From UBA1367 sp040268355 (lineage in GTDB: Bacteria; Actinomycetota; Coriobacteriia; Coriobacteriales; Atopobiaceae), in the NCBI GenBank assembly GCA_040268355.1, contig JAWRIT010000021.1, positions 1 to 22,331 of the forward strand: a DNA stretch of 22,331 nucleotides, given 5' to 3'. The translations under genes and the position numbers were made by a program. This document shows, in pieces, positions 15,827 through 22,331 of this stretch (position 1 is its first letter; each line of letters opens with the position of its first letter). Below the pieces are notes generated by a model. The model made no database searches. It saw nothing but the letters and a program-made list of their open reading frames with translations, and was not told the origin of the DNA.

Positions 15827-16273
15827 ATGAGCAAGAGGATGATGACCTGTGGCGTGCTGGCCGTGAGCCTTGCGGTGCTCCTTGCCGCCTGCGGCGGCGC
15901 GGCCAGCTTCAAGGATGGCACCTACACCGGGCAGTCGGCGGTCTGGGAGGACGAGGAGGACGGCAACGGCAATGGGTACGGCGTGGCCGAGCTGACCATC
16001 ACCGACGGCAAGATCTCCGCCTGCACCTTCACCACCTACGAGCCGGACGGCACCAAGAAGGAGGGCGAGACCTACGGCATGGTCAACGGGCAGATCGGCA
16101 ACCAGGACTACTACAACAAGGCCCAGCGCGCCCTTGCCGCCAACGAGGTCTACGCCGAGCAGCTCGTGCAGAACGGCACGCTCGACGGGGTCGATCTGGT
16201 GAGCGGTGCCACCATCTCCTACAACGAGTTCCAGGAGGCCGTGAACGCCGCGCTCGACCAGGCGCAGGAGTAG
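15827..16273 (+). CDS. FMN-binding lipoprotein with flavinylation motif
   Basis: This 148-residue lipoprotein (lipobox LLAA-Cys22) is a minimal FMN-binding domain. It opens with FKDGTYTGQS, continues with the strand pattern AELTITDGKISACTF, and closes with VDLVSGATISYNEFQEAV, in which SGAT carries Thr129, the residue to which ApbE-type enzymes attach FMN through phosphate. ApbE is encoded 8 kb upstream. The gene follows the ABC ATPase after 67 nt and precedes the fumarate reductase operon after about 124 nt, so it could serve either. An extracellular one-electron carrier for ferric iron reduction, feeding P19/FTR1, is the simplest reading; supply of electrons to a reductase is the alternative. 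Function is inferred; family membership is clear. Confidence 0.93.
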   Translation: MSKRMMTCGVLAVSLAVLLAACGGAASFKDGTYTGQSAVWEDEEDGNGNGYGVAELTITDGKISACTFTTYEPDGTKKEGETYGMVNGQIGNQDYYNKAQRALAANEVYAEQLVQNGTLDGVDLVSGATISYNEFQEAVNAALDQAQE

Positions 16274-16277
16274 CGGA

Positions 16278-16330
16278 GGAGCCGCCCGTCGCGGCGGCCG
16301 CGGCGCAGGTGGCCGGCCGGTGCCGGCTCC
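16278..16330. other. GC-rich inverted repeat between FMN lipoprotein and frd-associated genes
   Basis: GGAGCCG (16278-16284) and CGGCTCC (16324-16330) enclose a nearly pure G+C stretch with internal GCGGC/GCCGC complementarity. It may fold as a branched hairpin and end transcription without a U-tract. A weak -10, TACGAT, lies downstream at 16350-16355 with no clear -35. Confidence 0.4.
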
Positions 16331-16397
16331 GTCGTCGTCGCCGGTCGGCTACGATGGGTCCGACCGGGCGCCGAGCGAGGCAAGAGGTGAGGGTGTG

Positions 16398-16889
16398 GTG
16401 AGGGTCTGTGCGCACATAGCGACCGTGCTGGTCGCGTTCGCCCTCTTTGCGGGCGGCCCGCTGCTGGTCTTTGCCGACGTGCGCTCGCTCCTCGCCCCCG
16501 AGACCGATCTCGTCAGCTCGGCCACCACCATCCAGGCGGCCCCGGATGGGCGCTTCTACATCCTCATCAACGGCGAGCGCCATCCCGACAAAGCCGTGCT
16601 GGCCGACTGGGTCACCTTCTTTGAGGACAGGGAGGCGGCCCCGCTCATCATGGAGGACGTGAGCTGCATGGCCCTGGAGGGCGACGCCGCCGGGATCGAG
16701 ATGGCCGAGAGCCTGCAGAGCCGCCTGGCGGAGAACCAGATGACGCTGCGCACCGAGCAGGGCGTGCTGGCCGTCTCGAAGGCCGACGCCGGCCTCTTCG
16801 ACGTGCTCGTCCTCTCCGAGGCGGCCTACGACGCCTATGCGGCGGGCAGCGTCGCCGAGGACCCGGACGTGGTGGTGATCGAGCGATGA
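16398..16889 (+). CDS. Uncharacterised exported protein coupled to frdC
   Basis: I do not recognise this 163-residue protein. It has an N-terminal hydrophobic helix (about 5-25, signal or anchor), then a soluble, acidic domain with alternating strand and helix character: a segment GRFYILINGER, an Asp/Glu-rich middle with EDVSCM (its one non-signal cysteine), a helix with EMAESLQSRLAENQM and a final hydrophobic strand DVVVIER. GTG 16398 follows AGAGGTGAGG; GTG 16395 is equally possible. Its stop overlaps the frdC start as ATGA (16886-16889), so the two products are made together. It may be an accessory, assembly or regulatory subunit of the fumarate reductase. An alpha/beta substrate- or ligand-binding fold is possible but not shown. 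Confidence 0.75.
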   Translation: MRVCAHIATVLVAFALFAGGPLLVFADVRSLLAPETDLVSSATTIQAAPDGRFYILINGERHPDKAVLADWVTFFEDREAAPLIMEDVSCMALEGDAAGIEMAESLQSRLAENQMTLRTEQGVLAVSKADAGLFDVLVLSEAAYDAYAAGSVAEDPDVVVIER

Positions 16890-17443
16890 GGGATCGTGGC
16901 CGGCTGCGGGCCGTCAACGCGGTGGTGTCCGCCCTCATGATGCTGCTCTTCCTCGTCCACGGCGTGGGCAACGCGCTCCAGCTTTTGGGCGTGGGTTCCG
17001 CGCTCTCGCAGGCGCTCTCGTGGACGCTCGTGGGGCTCTGTGTGGTGCACGTGGCCATCGGGGTGGTGCTCACGGCAGACACCCTGCGCACGCAGCGTGA
17101 GGCGGGCGCGAGCTACCCGACGCGCAACACGCGCTTCTGGGCGGTGCGGGTGAGCGGCGCCGCGCTGGCGCTGTTGATCCTCGCGCACGTCCTGATCTTC
17201 CTCAAGCCGACGGGGATGGCCCTGCGCCTGCCGCCCTTCCTGGAGCCGCAGCTCGCCCTGAGCGTGCTTCTGGTGGCGACGCTTGCCGTGCACGTGCTGG
17301 CCAACATGGAGCCCCTGATGGTGAGCTTAGGCGTCGGCCCCTCGCGCGAGCGCGCGGGAGACCTCGTGTTCGTGCTCGCCGTGCTGCTGCTCGTCATGGC
17401 GGCTGGCTTTGTGGTGTACTACCTGCGCTGGAGCTTGATCTAG
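16886..17443 (+). CDS. frdC: Diheme cytochrome b anchor of fumarate reductase/succinate dehydrogenase
   Basis: This 185-residue membrane protein has five predicted helices (about 10-34, 46-64, 86-106, 122-147, 153-178). Four histidines sit inside four successive helices: His25, His55, His101 and His136. This is what is expected of the bis-His ligands of two b hemes in the single-polypeptide anchors of Bacillus and Wolinella type enzymes. It would link the quinone pool to the flavoprotein and Fe-S subunits. Gene order C-A-B also matches those systems. It is shorter than Wolinella FrdC and has a 20-residue polar loop (65-85) between the second and third helices. It overlaps the preceding gene and abuts frdA directly. 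The assignment rests mainly on histidine pattern and operon position. Confidence 0.85.
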   Translation: MRDRGRLRAVNAVVSALMMLLFLVHGVGNALQLLGVGSALSQALSWTLVGLCVVHVAIGVVLTADTLRTQREAGASYPTRNTRFWAVRVSGAALALLILAHVLIFLKPTGMALRLPPFLEPQLALSVLLVATLAVHVLANMEPLMVSLGVGPSRERAGDLVFVLAVLLLVMAAGFVVYYLRWSLI

Positions 17444-19093
17444 ATGGCCGAGCGCGTGGTCGTTCTCGGCTCCGGGCTGGCCGGGCTCTCCTGCGCCCTC
17501 ACGCTCGCACGCGAGGGTCTGCCCTGCCTGCTGGTCTCGGCGCAGCCCTCCGAGCGGGCGCAGTCGGTCATGGCCGAGGGCGGCATCAACGCGGCGCTCG
17601 ACCTCATGGGCCAGCATGACAGCGTGCGCGAGCACTATTTGGACACCATGTCCGGTGGCGCCTGGCTGGCCGACCCCAACGCCGTCTGGGGCATGGTGCG
17701 CGAGGCGCCGGCCATCGTGGAGGAGCTGCGCGGGCTGGGGGTGCCGTTCAACACCGAGGGCGGACGCATGGTGCAGCGCGCCTTTGGGGGGCAGCGCAAG
17801 CTGCGCACCGCCTTCGCCAAGAGCAGCACCGGCAAGGCCCTCGTCACCGCGCTTACGGCGGCGGTGCGCCGCCACGAGGCGGCGGGGCTCGTCGAACGGC
17901 TGGACCATCACGTGCTGCTGGGGCTTTCCACGGCGGAGGGCGCCTGCCACGGCGTCTGGGTCGGCGACACCTTCACGGGGCGCGCCCAGTGGCTCGCGGG
18001 CCCGGTGGTCCTCGCCGCCGGGGGCCTCTCGGGCATCTTCGGCGCGCTGACGACGGGCACGACCGTGAACACGGGCGACGTGGCGGCCTGCGCTCTCGCG
18101 GCGGGCGTCGAGCTGTCGAACCTGGAGTTCGTGCAGTATCATCCGACCACGGCGCCCATCAGCGGCAAGCGGCTGCTCGTCTCCGAGGCGGCGCGCGGCG
18201 AGGGCGGGCGGATCTTCGCCCTGCGCGACGGCCGGCCGTGGTACTTCATGGAGGAGCGCCATCCCGAGCTCGGTAACCTCATGCCGCGCGACGTCATCTC
18301 GCGCGAGGAGGTGACCGTCGCGGCCGATCCCGCCTGCACGGGCCAGGTGTGGCTGGACCTGCGTGGCGTCCCGCGGCGCACCTGGCGCGCGCGACTCTCG
18401 GACCTGCGCGAGGAGTGCCGCCACTACCTGGGGATCGATCCGGCGCGCACGCCGGTGCCCGTGGAGCCGGGCATCCATTACAGCATGGGCGGCGTGCGGG
18501 TCGACGAGGGCCATCGCACGAACCTCTCCGGCCTCTATGCGGCGGGGGAGTGCTGCAGCCAATACCACGGGGCCAACCGCCTGGGTGGCAACTCGCTCTT
18601 GGGCGCCCTCTACGGCGGGCGCGTGGCGGCACGCTCCGTCGTCGCGGACGGTGGCCGTGCGGCTGCCGGGGACGGCGGTGAGGCCGGGGCGCCTCCGGCG
18701 GACGTCGTGGCGCAGGACCCCTCGCTGCCGCTCGCGGTGGAGGTGGCGGCCGACCAGGCGATACGGCGGCTGCTCGCGAGCTCGCTTGGCGTCGTGCGTG
18801 AGGGTGATGAGCTCGCCCGTGCAGCCCGGCAGCTGGCGGAGCTCGAGACGGACGGCTGCACGCGGCGCCTCTGCCGCCGCCGCGACCTCGCCCGCGCGAT
18901 GCTCGCCTGCGCGCTCGCGCGGGAGGAGAGCCGAGGGGCCCACTGGCGGCGCGACTTCCCCGAGGTCCGAGACGCCTTCGCCCGCGAGACGGTCGTGCGC
19001 CTCGCCGAGGACGGCTCGCCCGAGGTCAGCTTCCGTGCCATCGCCGCCCCACGCGTGCAGGACGGTTGCCCCGACCCGCGAGGGGAGGCGTGA
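17444..19093 (+). CDS. frdA: Fumarate reductase/succinate dehydrogenase flavoprotein subunit lacking the FAD-linking His
   Basis: This 549-residue protein interconverts fumarate and succinate. It has the FAD dinucleotide fold GSGLAGLS (9-16) and keeps the catalytic residues: YHPTT (His233), EAARGEGG, MPRDV (Arg282, proton-delivery arginine), IHYSMGG (His345) and HGANRLGG (His375, Arg379). However, the site where covalent 8-alpha-histidyl FAD is normally formed reads RAQSVMAEGGIN, with Gln40 in place of His. FAD is therefore presumably non-covalent, a state known from E. coli FrdA mutants to keep fumarate reduction but lose succinate oxidation. It starts right after the frdC stop with no gap. 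L-aspartate oxidase, a relative with non-covalent FAD, was considered, but the cytochrome and Fe-S partners argue for a respiratory enzyme. Confidence 0.92.
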   Translation: MAERVVVLGSGLAGLSCALTLAREGLPCLLVSAQPSERAQSVMAEGGINAALDLMGQHDSVREHYLDTMSGGAWLADPNAVWGMVREAPAIVEELRGLGVPFNTEGGRMVQRAFGGQRKLRTAFAKSSTGKALVTALTAAVRRHEAAGLVERLDHHVLLGLSTAEGACHGVWVGDTFTGRAQWLAGPVVLAAGGLSGIFGALTTGTTVNTGDVAACALAAGVELSNLEFVQYHPTTAPISGKRLLVSEAARGEGGRIFALRDGRPWYFMEERHPELGNLMPRDVISREEVTVAADPACTGQVWLDLRGVPRRTWRARLSDLREECRHYLGIDPARTPVPVEPGIHYSMGGVRVDEGHRTNLSGLYAAGECCSQYHGANRLGGNSLLGALYGGRVAARSVVADGGRAAAGDGGEAGAPPADVVAQDPSLPLAVEVAADQAIRRLLASSLGVVREGDELARAARQLAELETDGCTRRLCRRRDLARAMLACALAREESRGAHWRRDFPEVRDAFARETVVRLAEDGSPEVSFRAIAAPRVQDGCPDPRGEA

Positions 19094-19097
19094 GCCT

Positions 19098-19808
19098 ATG
19101 GTTCGTGCGCTCATTGACGTCATGCGCTGCGAGGGGCCGGGTAAGGACAGCTGGCACCAGGTCTTCTCATATGAGACCGCCGACGAGGGCGCCACCGTCG
19201 CGACGGCCCTGCGCGAGCTGAACGAGCGCGTGGAGCTCACTGACGTGGACGGACGGCCCGCCGAGCGTATCCGCTGGGACTGCGGATGCCTACAGCGCAA
19301 GTGCGGCGCCTGCGCCATGGTGATCAACGGGGAGCCGCGTGCGGCCTGCGACGTGCGACTGTCGGAAGTGCGCGGCCGCCGGGTGCGCCTGGAGCCCCTG
19401 CGCAAGTTCCCCCTCGTGGCCGACCTGGTCGTCGACCGCTCCGCCGTGTTCGAACGGCTCAAGCAGCTCGAGGCATGGGTCGAGCAGGAGCTGCCGCTGC
19501 CGGTCGGCGAGCGCTCCACGCGGGCCTTCGAGGCGTCGCGCTGCCTGCAGTGCGGCTGCTGTTTGGAGGTGTGCCCCAACTTCTCCGTGCAAGGGCCCTT
19601 CGGGGGTATGGCGGCCATGGTGGAGCTCGCGCGCCTGTTGGCCGAGGCGAGCGGCGAGGAGCGCGAGCGGCTGCGGGAGACCTACCGCGCGGCTATCTTT
19701 GCCGGCTGCGGCAAGTCGCTCGCCTGCAGGCGGGTGTGCCCCGCCGGCATCGACCTCGCGCACCTCATGGCCCGCTCCAACGCCGTCGCCGTCTGGCGGA
19801 GGCGCTAG
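19098..19808 (+). CDS. frdB: Fumarate reductase/succinate dehydrogenase iron-sulfur subunit
   Basis: This 236-residue protein carries electrons between heme b and FAD. The N-terminal ferredoxin domain has the [2Fe-2S] ligands in CLQRKCGAC and a later Cys (NGEPRAAC), with an extra cysteine two residues ahead (DCGC). The C-terminal domain has the first cluster motif CLQCGCCLEVCP and the second CGKSLACRRVCP, together enough for the [4Fe-4S] and third cluster. Both domains match the SdhB/FrdB family in order and length. It starts 4 nt after frdA. It ends the operon; GC-rich inverted repeats follow. Confidence 0.94.
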   Translation: MVRALIDVMRCEGPGKDSWHQVFSYETADEGATVATALRELNERVELTDVDGRPAERIRWDCGCLQRKCGACAMVINGEPRAACDVRLSEVRGRRVRLEPLRKFPLVADLVVDRSAVFERLKQLEAWVEQELPLPVGERSTRAFEASRCLQCGCCLEVCPNFSVQGPFGGMAAMVELARLLAEASGEERERLRETYRAAIFAGCGKSLACRRVCPAGIDLAHLMARSNAVAVWRRR

Positions 19809-19849
19809 CCGATGCCGCGCGAGCGCGGCCGCGGGCTGCGAGCGTGGAC

Positions 19850-19865
19850 CTCACGAAATCGTGAG
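19850..19865. promoter_or_regulatory. Perfect 16-bp palindrome, possible operator
   Basis: CTCACGA and TCGTGAG are separated by AA. It lies upstream of the DUF4418-ABC operon and downstream of frdB. Confidence 0.5.
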
Positions 19866-19894
19866 CGCGTCGTCGCAGACGCGGGCGGCTCGTT

Positions 19895-19913
19895 CGGCTA
19901 AGATGATTAGCCG
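19895..19913. promoter_or_regulatory. Perfect 19-bp palindrome at the DUF4418 promoter
   Basis: CGGCTAA and TTAGCCG flank GATGA. The -10-like hexamer TAAGAT (19899-19904) lies within it, so a bound regulator would block the promoter. The TTAGCC half-site faintly recalls DtxR-family boxes, but the order of half-sites does not match their consensus, so no regulator is named. Confidence 0.55.
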
Positions 19914-19942
19914 ACCTTAACTCTTACGCCAAGGAGGCTCTC

Positions 19943-20398
19943 ATGGAGAACACGAACAAGGGAGAACAGCCGTCGCAGCGCCCGAGGATCAGACTGGTCG
20001 ACGTCATGCTCGCCCTGATCCCGGTGGCGTTCGTGATCGGCCTGCGCACCTTTGCCGGGCCCTGCGTGCACGAGGACGGCTCGATCGGGGGCTGCGCCAT
20101 GGCAAGCCACGAGCTGCTCGCGGTGGGCGTCCTGGGCATCGCCCTCGCCCTCGTGCGCCTGCTCGTCACCGACCAGCGCGCACGCCGGGTCCTCGACCTG
20201 CTGCTCGCCGTCTCGGGCGTCGCTCTCGTCCTCATACCGGGGGTCATCGCGCCGCTCTGCATGATGACCACCATGCGCTGCCACACCATCATGGCGCCCT
20301 TCGCCCGTATCATGGGCGGCCTTCTGGCCGTGGGCGCCGTGGCGTGCGGGCTCACGGTCGACCGTGCCGCCCCGACTGGCGGAAGGCAGCGCGGGTAG
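19943..20398 (+). CDS. DUF4418 family membrane protein
   Basis: This 151-residue membrane protein has four helices (about 20-38, 55-74, 82-103, 115-135). Cysteines sit at family-typical positions: one in FAGPC between helices 1 and 2, another in GGCAM, and CMMTTMRCH before helix 4. The Met/Cys/His-rich segment suggests a metal- or heme-related role, but the family has no established function. An AAGGAGG site precedes ATG 19943. It is followed 3 nt later by an FtsX-type permease and then an ATPase. DUF4418 genes commonly travel with this permease type, so the three likely form one complex. Confidence 0.82.
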   Translation: MENTNKGEQPSQRPRIRLVDVMLALIPVAFVIGLRTFAGPCVHEDGSIGGCAMASHELLAVGVLGIALALVRLLVTDQRARRVLDLLLAVSGVALVLIPGVIAPLCMMTTMRCHTIMAPFARIMGGLLAVGAVACGLTVDRAAPTGGRQRG

Positions 20399-20401
20399 GC
20401 C

Positions 20402-21598
20402 ATGGACGCACGCTCGCTCGCACTCACCAACCTCACGCGCCGCGCCGGTCGCACGACCGTGCTCTGCGGCCTCGTCGCGCTTCTGTCCGCCACGGTCTTC
20501 GCCGGGCTGGTGCTCGTCGCCAGCCTGCAAGGGGGCCTTTCGAGCCTCGAGGCGCGCATGGGGGCCGACATCATCGTGGCGCCCAAGGAGGCGGCCTCCA
20601 AGACCGACCTCAGCTCGGTCATGCTCGAGGGGGTGCCTGGCTCCTTCTACATGGACGCGTCCAAGCTCGAGGAGGTGGCCGCCGTCCCAGGTGTGGAGCT
20701 GGTCTCCGCCCAGTACTACCTCGCCACCATGAAAGCGGGCTGCTGCTCGTTCCCGGTGCAGATCATCGGGATCGACCCTGAGACCGACTTCACCATCCAG
20801 CCCTGGATCGACCATGCCCTCACGCAGGAGCTCGGCAAGATGGACGTGGTCGTCGGCTGCAACGTGAGTGGGGCCCCTGGCTCGACGGTGCAGTTCTACG
20901 ACCAGTCGTGTCGCATCGTCGCCAAGCTCGACGAGACGGGCACCGCCCTCGACAGCGCGGTCTTCTGCACGAGCGACACCGTCCGGCAGCTCATTTCCGC
21001 CTTCAAGGAGCACGGCTACTCCGCCGACGACCTCGACCCGGAGCGGGTCATCTCGCTCGTGCAGGTCAAGGTCGCCGACGGGCAGAGCGTGCAGACGGTC
21101 ACCGACACCATCAACCTCTACGTCCGTGGGGTGAGGGCGGTGCGCTCCCGGGCGATGACCTCGGGCATCGCCGATGGCATTGCGGCCGTCTCCCGTATTG
21201 TGGGTATCGTGGCGGTGTCCGCCTGTGTGCTCGCCTTCGTCGTGCTGCTGGCGGCCTTCACGCTGCTGGGACGCGGTCGCACGCGCGAGTTCGCCGCCCT
21301 GCGGGTGATGGGGGCCTCGCGGCGGATGCTCGCCGGCATCGTCGTGCGCGAGGCGGCCGTCGTGGGCCTTGGTGGGGCGCTTGCGGGCGTCGCGTTCGCC
21401 GCCGTTGTCGTCATGGGTTTCTCCGGTGCCCTCGAGCAGGCGCTCGGCCTGCCGTTCCTTATGCCGGAAGCCGCCCGGCTCGCGCTCTTCGCGGCGCTCG
21501 CCGCTGGGATCGCGCTGGTGGCCGGACCGGTCGCGGCGCTGCTCTCGGCGCTGCGCCTCAGTCGCGTCGACACCGGCCAGATCCTGAGGGAGGAGTAG
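20402..21598 (+). CDS. FtsX-type ABC permease with Cys-Cys motif, DUF4418-associated
   Basis: This 398-residue permease has an N-terminal helix (about 19-41), a large extracytoplasmic domain and three C-terminal helices with the FtsX segment RTREFAALRVMGASRRML, ending RVDTGQILREE. The outer domain holds KAGCCSFPVQIIGIDPETDF with adjacent Cys114 and Cys115, a conserved feature of the permease type found with DUF4418. The vicinal pair could bind metal or form a redox switch. It follows the DUF4418 gene after 3 nt and precedes the ATPase by 2 nt. It is a distant paralogue of the two permeases of the iron cluster but stands as a single permease, so a homodimer is expected. Confidence 0.9.
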   Translation: MDARSLALTNLTRRAGRTTVLCGLVALLSATVFAGLVLVASLQGGLSSLEARMGADIIVAPKEAASKTDLSSVMLEGVPGSFYMDASKLEEVAAVPGVELVSAQYYLATMKAGCCSFPVQIIGIDPETDFTIQPWIDHALTQELGKMDVVVGCNVSGAPGSTVQFYDQSCRIVAKLDETGTALDSAVFCTSDTVRQLISAFKEHGYSADDLDPERVISLVQVKVADGQSVQTVTDTINLYVRGVRAVRSRAMTSGIADGIAAVSRIVGIVAVSACVLAFVVLLAAFTLLGRGRTREFAALRVMGASRRMLAGIVVREAAVVGLGGALAGVAFAAVVVMGFSGALEQALGLPFLMPEAARLALFAALAAGIALVAGPVAALLSALRLSRVDTGQILREE

Positions 21599-21600
21599 CC

Positions 21601-22284
21601 ATGCCAAGAGAGTCCTTGGTGGCGACCGACGTCCGCAAGCAGTACTTCCGCGCGAGCCGCACCTCGGCGCGCACCTTCGATGCCGTGGCGCCCACCACCC
21701 TCACGCTCGCACCTGGCGAGCTGGTGGTCTGCATGGGGCGCTCGGGCAGCGGGAAGTCCACACTGCTCAACATGCTCTGCGGCCTCACCGCCCCCACCGA
21801 GGGTACGGTCGCGCTCGGCGATCGCGAACTCTATGGCCTTTCCGACGAGGCGCTCTCGCGCCTGCGCAACGAGCGCTTCGGCGTGGTGCCGCAGGGCCAG
21901 ACGACGCTCCACACCCTCACGGTGCTGGAGAACGTGACGCTGCCGCACGGGCTCTATGGCGCCGCCGACAGCGTCGAGCCCCGCGCGATCGAGCTTCTGG
22001 CGCGCATGGGGATCGAGGAGCTCGCGGAGAGCTTCCCCCGCGAGCTCTCCGGCGGCGAGCTGCGCCGGGTGACCATAGCCCGCGCGCTGGTCGGCGAGCC
22101 CGATCTGGTCTTTGCCGACGAGCCGACGAGCGACCTCGACGACGAGACGACCGCCCTCATCCTGGGATTGCTGCGCGAGGTGGCCGACGTCGGTCGCACG
22201 GTCTTCGTGGTGACCCATGAGGCGGAGGCGAGTCGCGTCGCCGACCGGGTCCTGCGCATGGACGCCGGGGTCCTGAGCGACTGA
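21601..22284 (+). CDS. ABC transporter ATPase of the DUF4418 unit
   Basis: This 227-residue ATPase has Walker A GRSGSGKST (46-54), signature LSGGELRRV (from 149), Walker B FADEPTSDLD (Asp173, Glu174) and a switch His in VVTHEAE. It belongs to the MacB/LolD group and pairs with the permease immediately upstream. Two departures from the ATPase at 15067 are GELRRV instead of GEQQRV and TSDLD instead of TGNLD. The stop codon TGA (22282-22284) is the beginning of TGACACAG, so a half-unit of the dispersed repeat supplies the stop. Confidence 0.95.
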   Translation: MPRESLVATDVRKQYFRASRTSARTFDAVAPTTLTLAPGELVVCMGRSGSGKSTLLNMLCGLTAPTEGTVALGDRELYGLSDEALSRLRNERFGVVPQGQTTLHTLTVLENVTLPHGLYGAADSVEPRAIELLARMGIEELAESFPRELSGGELRRVTIARALVGEPDLVFADEPTSDLDDETTALILGLLREVADVGRTVFVVTHEAEASRVADRVLRMDAGVLSD

Positions 22285-22289
22285 CACAG
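22283..22289 (+). repeat. Half-unit of the 28-nt repeat at the ATPase stop codon
   Basis: GACACAG directly follows the T of the TGA stop. Full copy E begins 13 nt after this half-unit. Confidence 0.55.
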
Positions 22290-22301
22290 CGGGCGGCGGG
22301 C

Positions 22302-22329
22302 GACACGGGGGAAGAGGTACCTCTGTGTC
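22302..22329 (+). repeat. 28-nt palindromic repeat, copy E
   Basis: Arms are GACACGGGGG and CCTCTGTGTC around AAGAGGTA. It has the same orientation as B and D. It lies at the window edge, after the last gene. Confidence 0.83.
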
Positions 22330-22331
22330 GC

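Larger units (their letters stand above)
19809..19942. other. Intergenic region between frdB and the DUF4418 unit
   Basis: These 134 nt contain three perfect inverted repeats: GCCGCGC/GCGCGGC (19814-19829, probably the 3' structure of the frd transcript), 19850-19865 and 19895-19913. The AAGGAGG of the DUF4418 gene follows at about 19931-19937. Confidence 0.6.

Noticed and set aside
17444..19093. Flavoprotein as L-aspartate oxidase (NadB)
   Set aside because: NadB also lacks the FAD-linking His, but it acts alone; here a diheme anchor and a three-cluster Fe-S subunit are contiguous, and no nadA or nadC is nearby.
17327..19618. Long antisense open frame of over 700 codons opposite frdA
   Set aside because: It mirrors the codon structure of frdA/frdB in high-GC DNA and is Arg/His/Pro-rich without family motifs. 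The sense genes carry full catalytic motifs.
19895..19913. DtxR/IdeR iron box
   Set aside because: The TTAGCC half-site recalls it, but the half-site order and centre do not match the 19-bp DtxR consensus, so only an unnamed operator is called.
19907..21607. Antisense open frame of over 560 codons opposite DUF4418 and the permease
   Set aside because: It has low-complexity His/Gly/Asp/Arg composition typical of reverse-frame shadows, and no start site or motif.

Overview
The window is high-GC DNA (roughly two-thirds G+C by eye) with actinobacterial-style gene packing, GTG starts and strong AAGGAGG/GAGGAGG ribosome sites. Anaerobic redox genes, Gx-transporter/NusG_II/ApbE flavin genes and repeat-rich gaps suggest a member of the Coriobacteriia, perhaps Olsenella-like. 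That placement is inference; there is no rRNA or other taxonomic marker here.

Layout, left to right. (1) A leftward polysaccharide flippase cut by the window edge, divergent from ppc (PEP carboxylase). (2) A coupled pair, membrane-anchored TlpA-like thioredoxin plus CcdA, for thiol-redox transfer outside the membrane. (3) A 330-bp non-coding island between convergent genes, built from copies of a 28-nt palindromic repeat and a 130-bp symmetrical palindrome. (4) A leftward pair, NusG_II domain protein and Gx-transporter/EcfT-like fusion, divergent from apbE (FAD:protein FMN transferase). (5) A rightward iron-uptake cluster: FTR1 permease, P19-like lipoprotein, a terminator and new promoter region, then a DUF2318 Fe-S membrane protein, two FtsX-type permeases, an ATPase and an FMN-binding lipoprotein. 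(6) An uncharacterised exported protein translationally coupled to a fumarate reductase/succinate dehydrogenase operon (diheme cytochrome b, flavoprotein, iron-sulfur protein). (7) A second ABC unit: DUF4418 protein, permease with a Cys-Cys motif, ATPase. The window ends in another copy of the 28-nt repeat.

A working model (inference): ApbE attaches FMN to the FMN-binding lipoprotein at its SGAT motif. That lipoprotein, the DUF2318 Fe-S protein and the thioredoxin/CcdA pair supply electrons outside the membrane, and P19 and FTR1 capture and import iron. The layout resembles the Campylobacter P19/FTR1 locus (Cj1658-Cj1663) and the FetMP/FtrABCD systems of Proteobacteria, here in a Gram-positive-type genome with a flavinylation module beside it. 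The frd operon is the respiratory neighbour.

The most unusual signals are: the dispersed 28-nt repeat, which supplies the stop codon of three genes; the stepped arrays of its half-units; the exactly symmetrical 130-bp palindrome; the flavoprotein with Gln where the covalent FAD histidine should be; the Gx/EcfT fusion; and several perfect inverted repeats in the iron and DUF4418 promoter regions.
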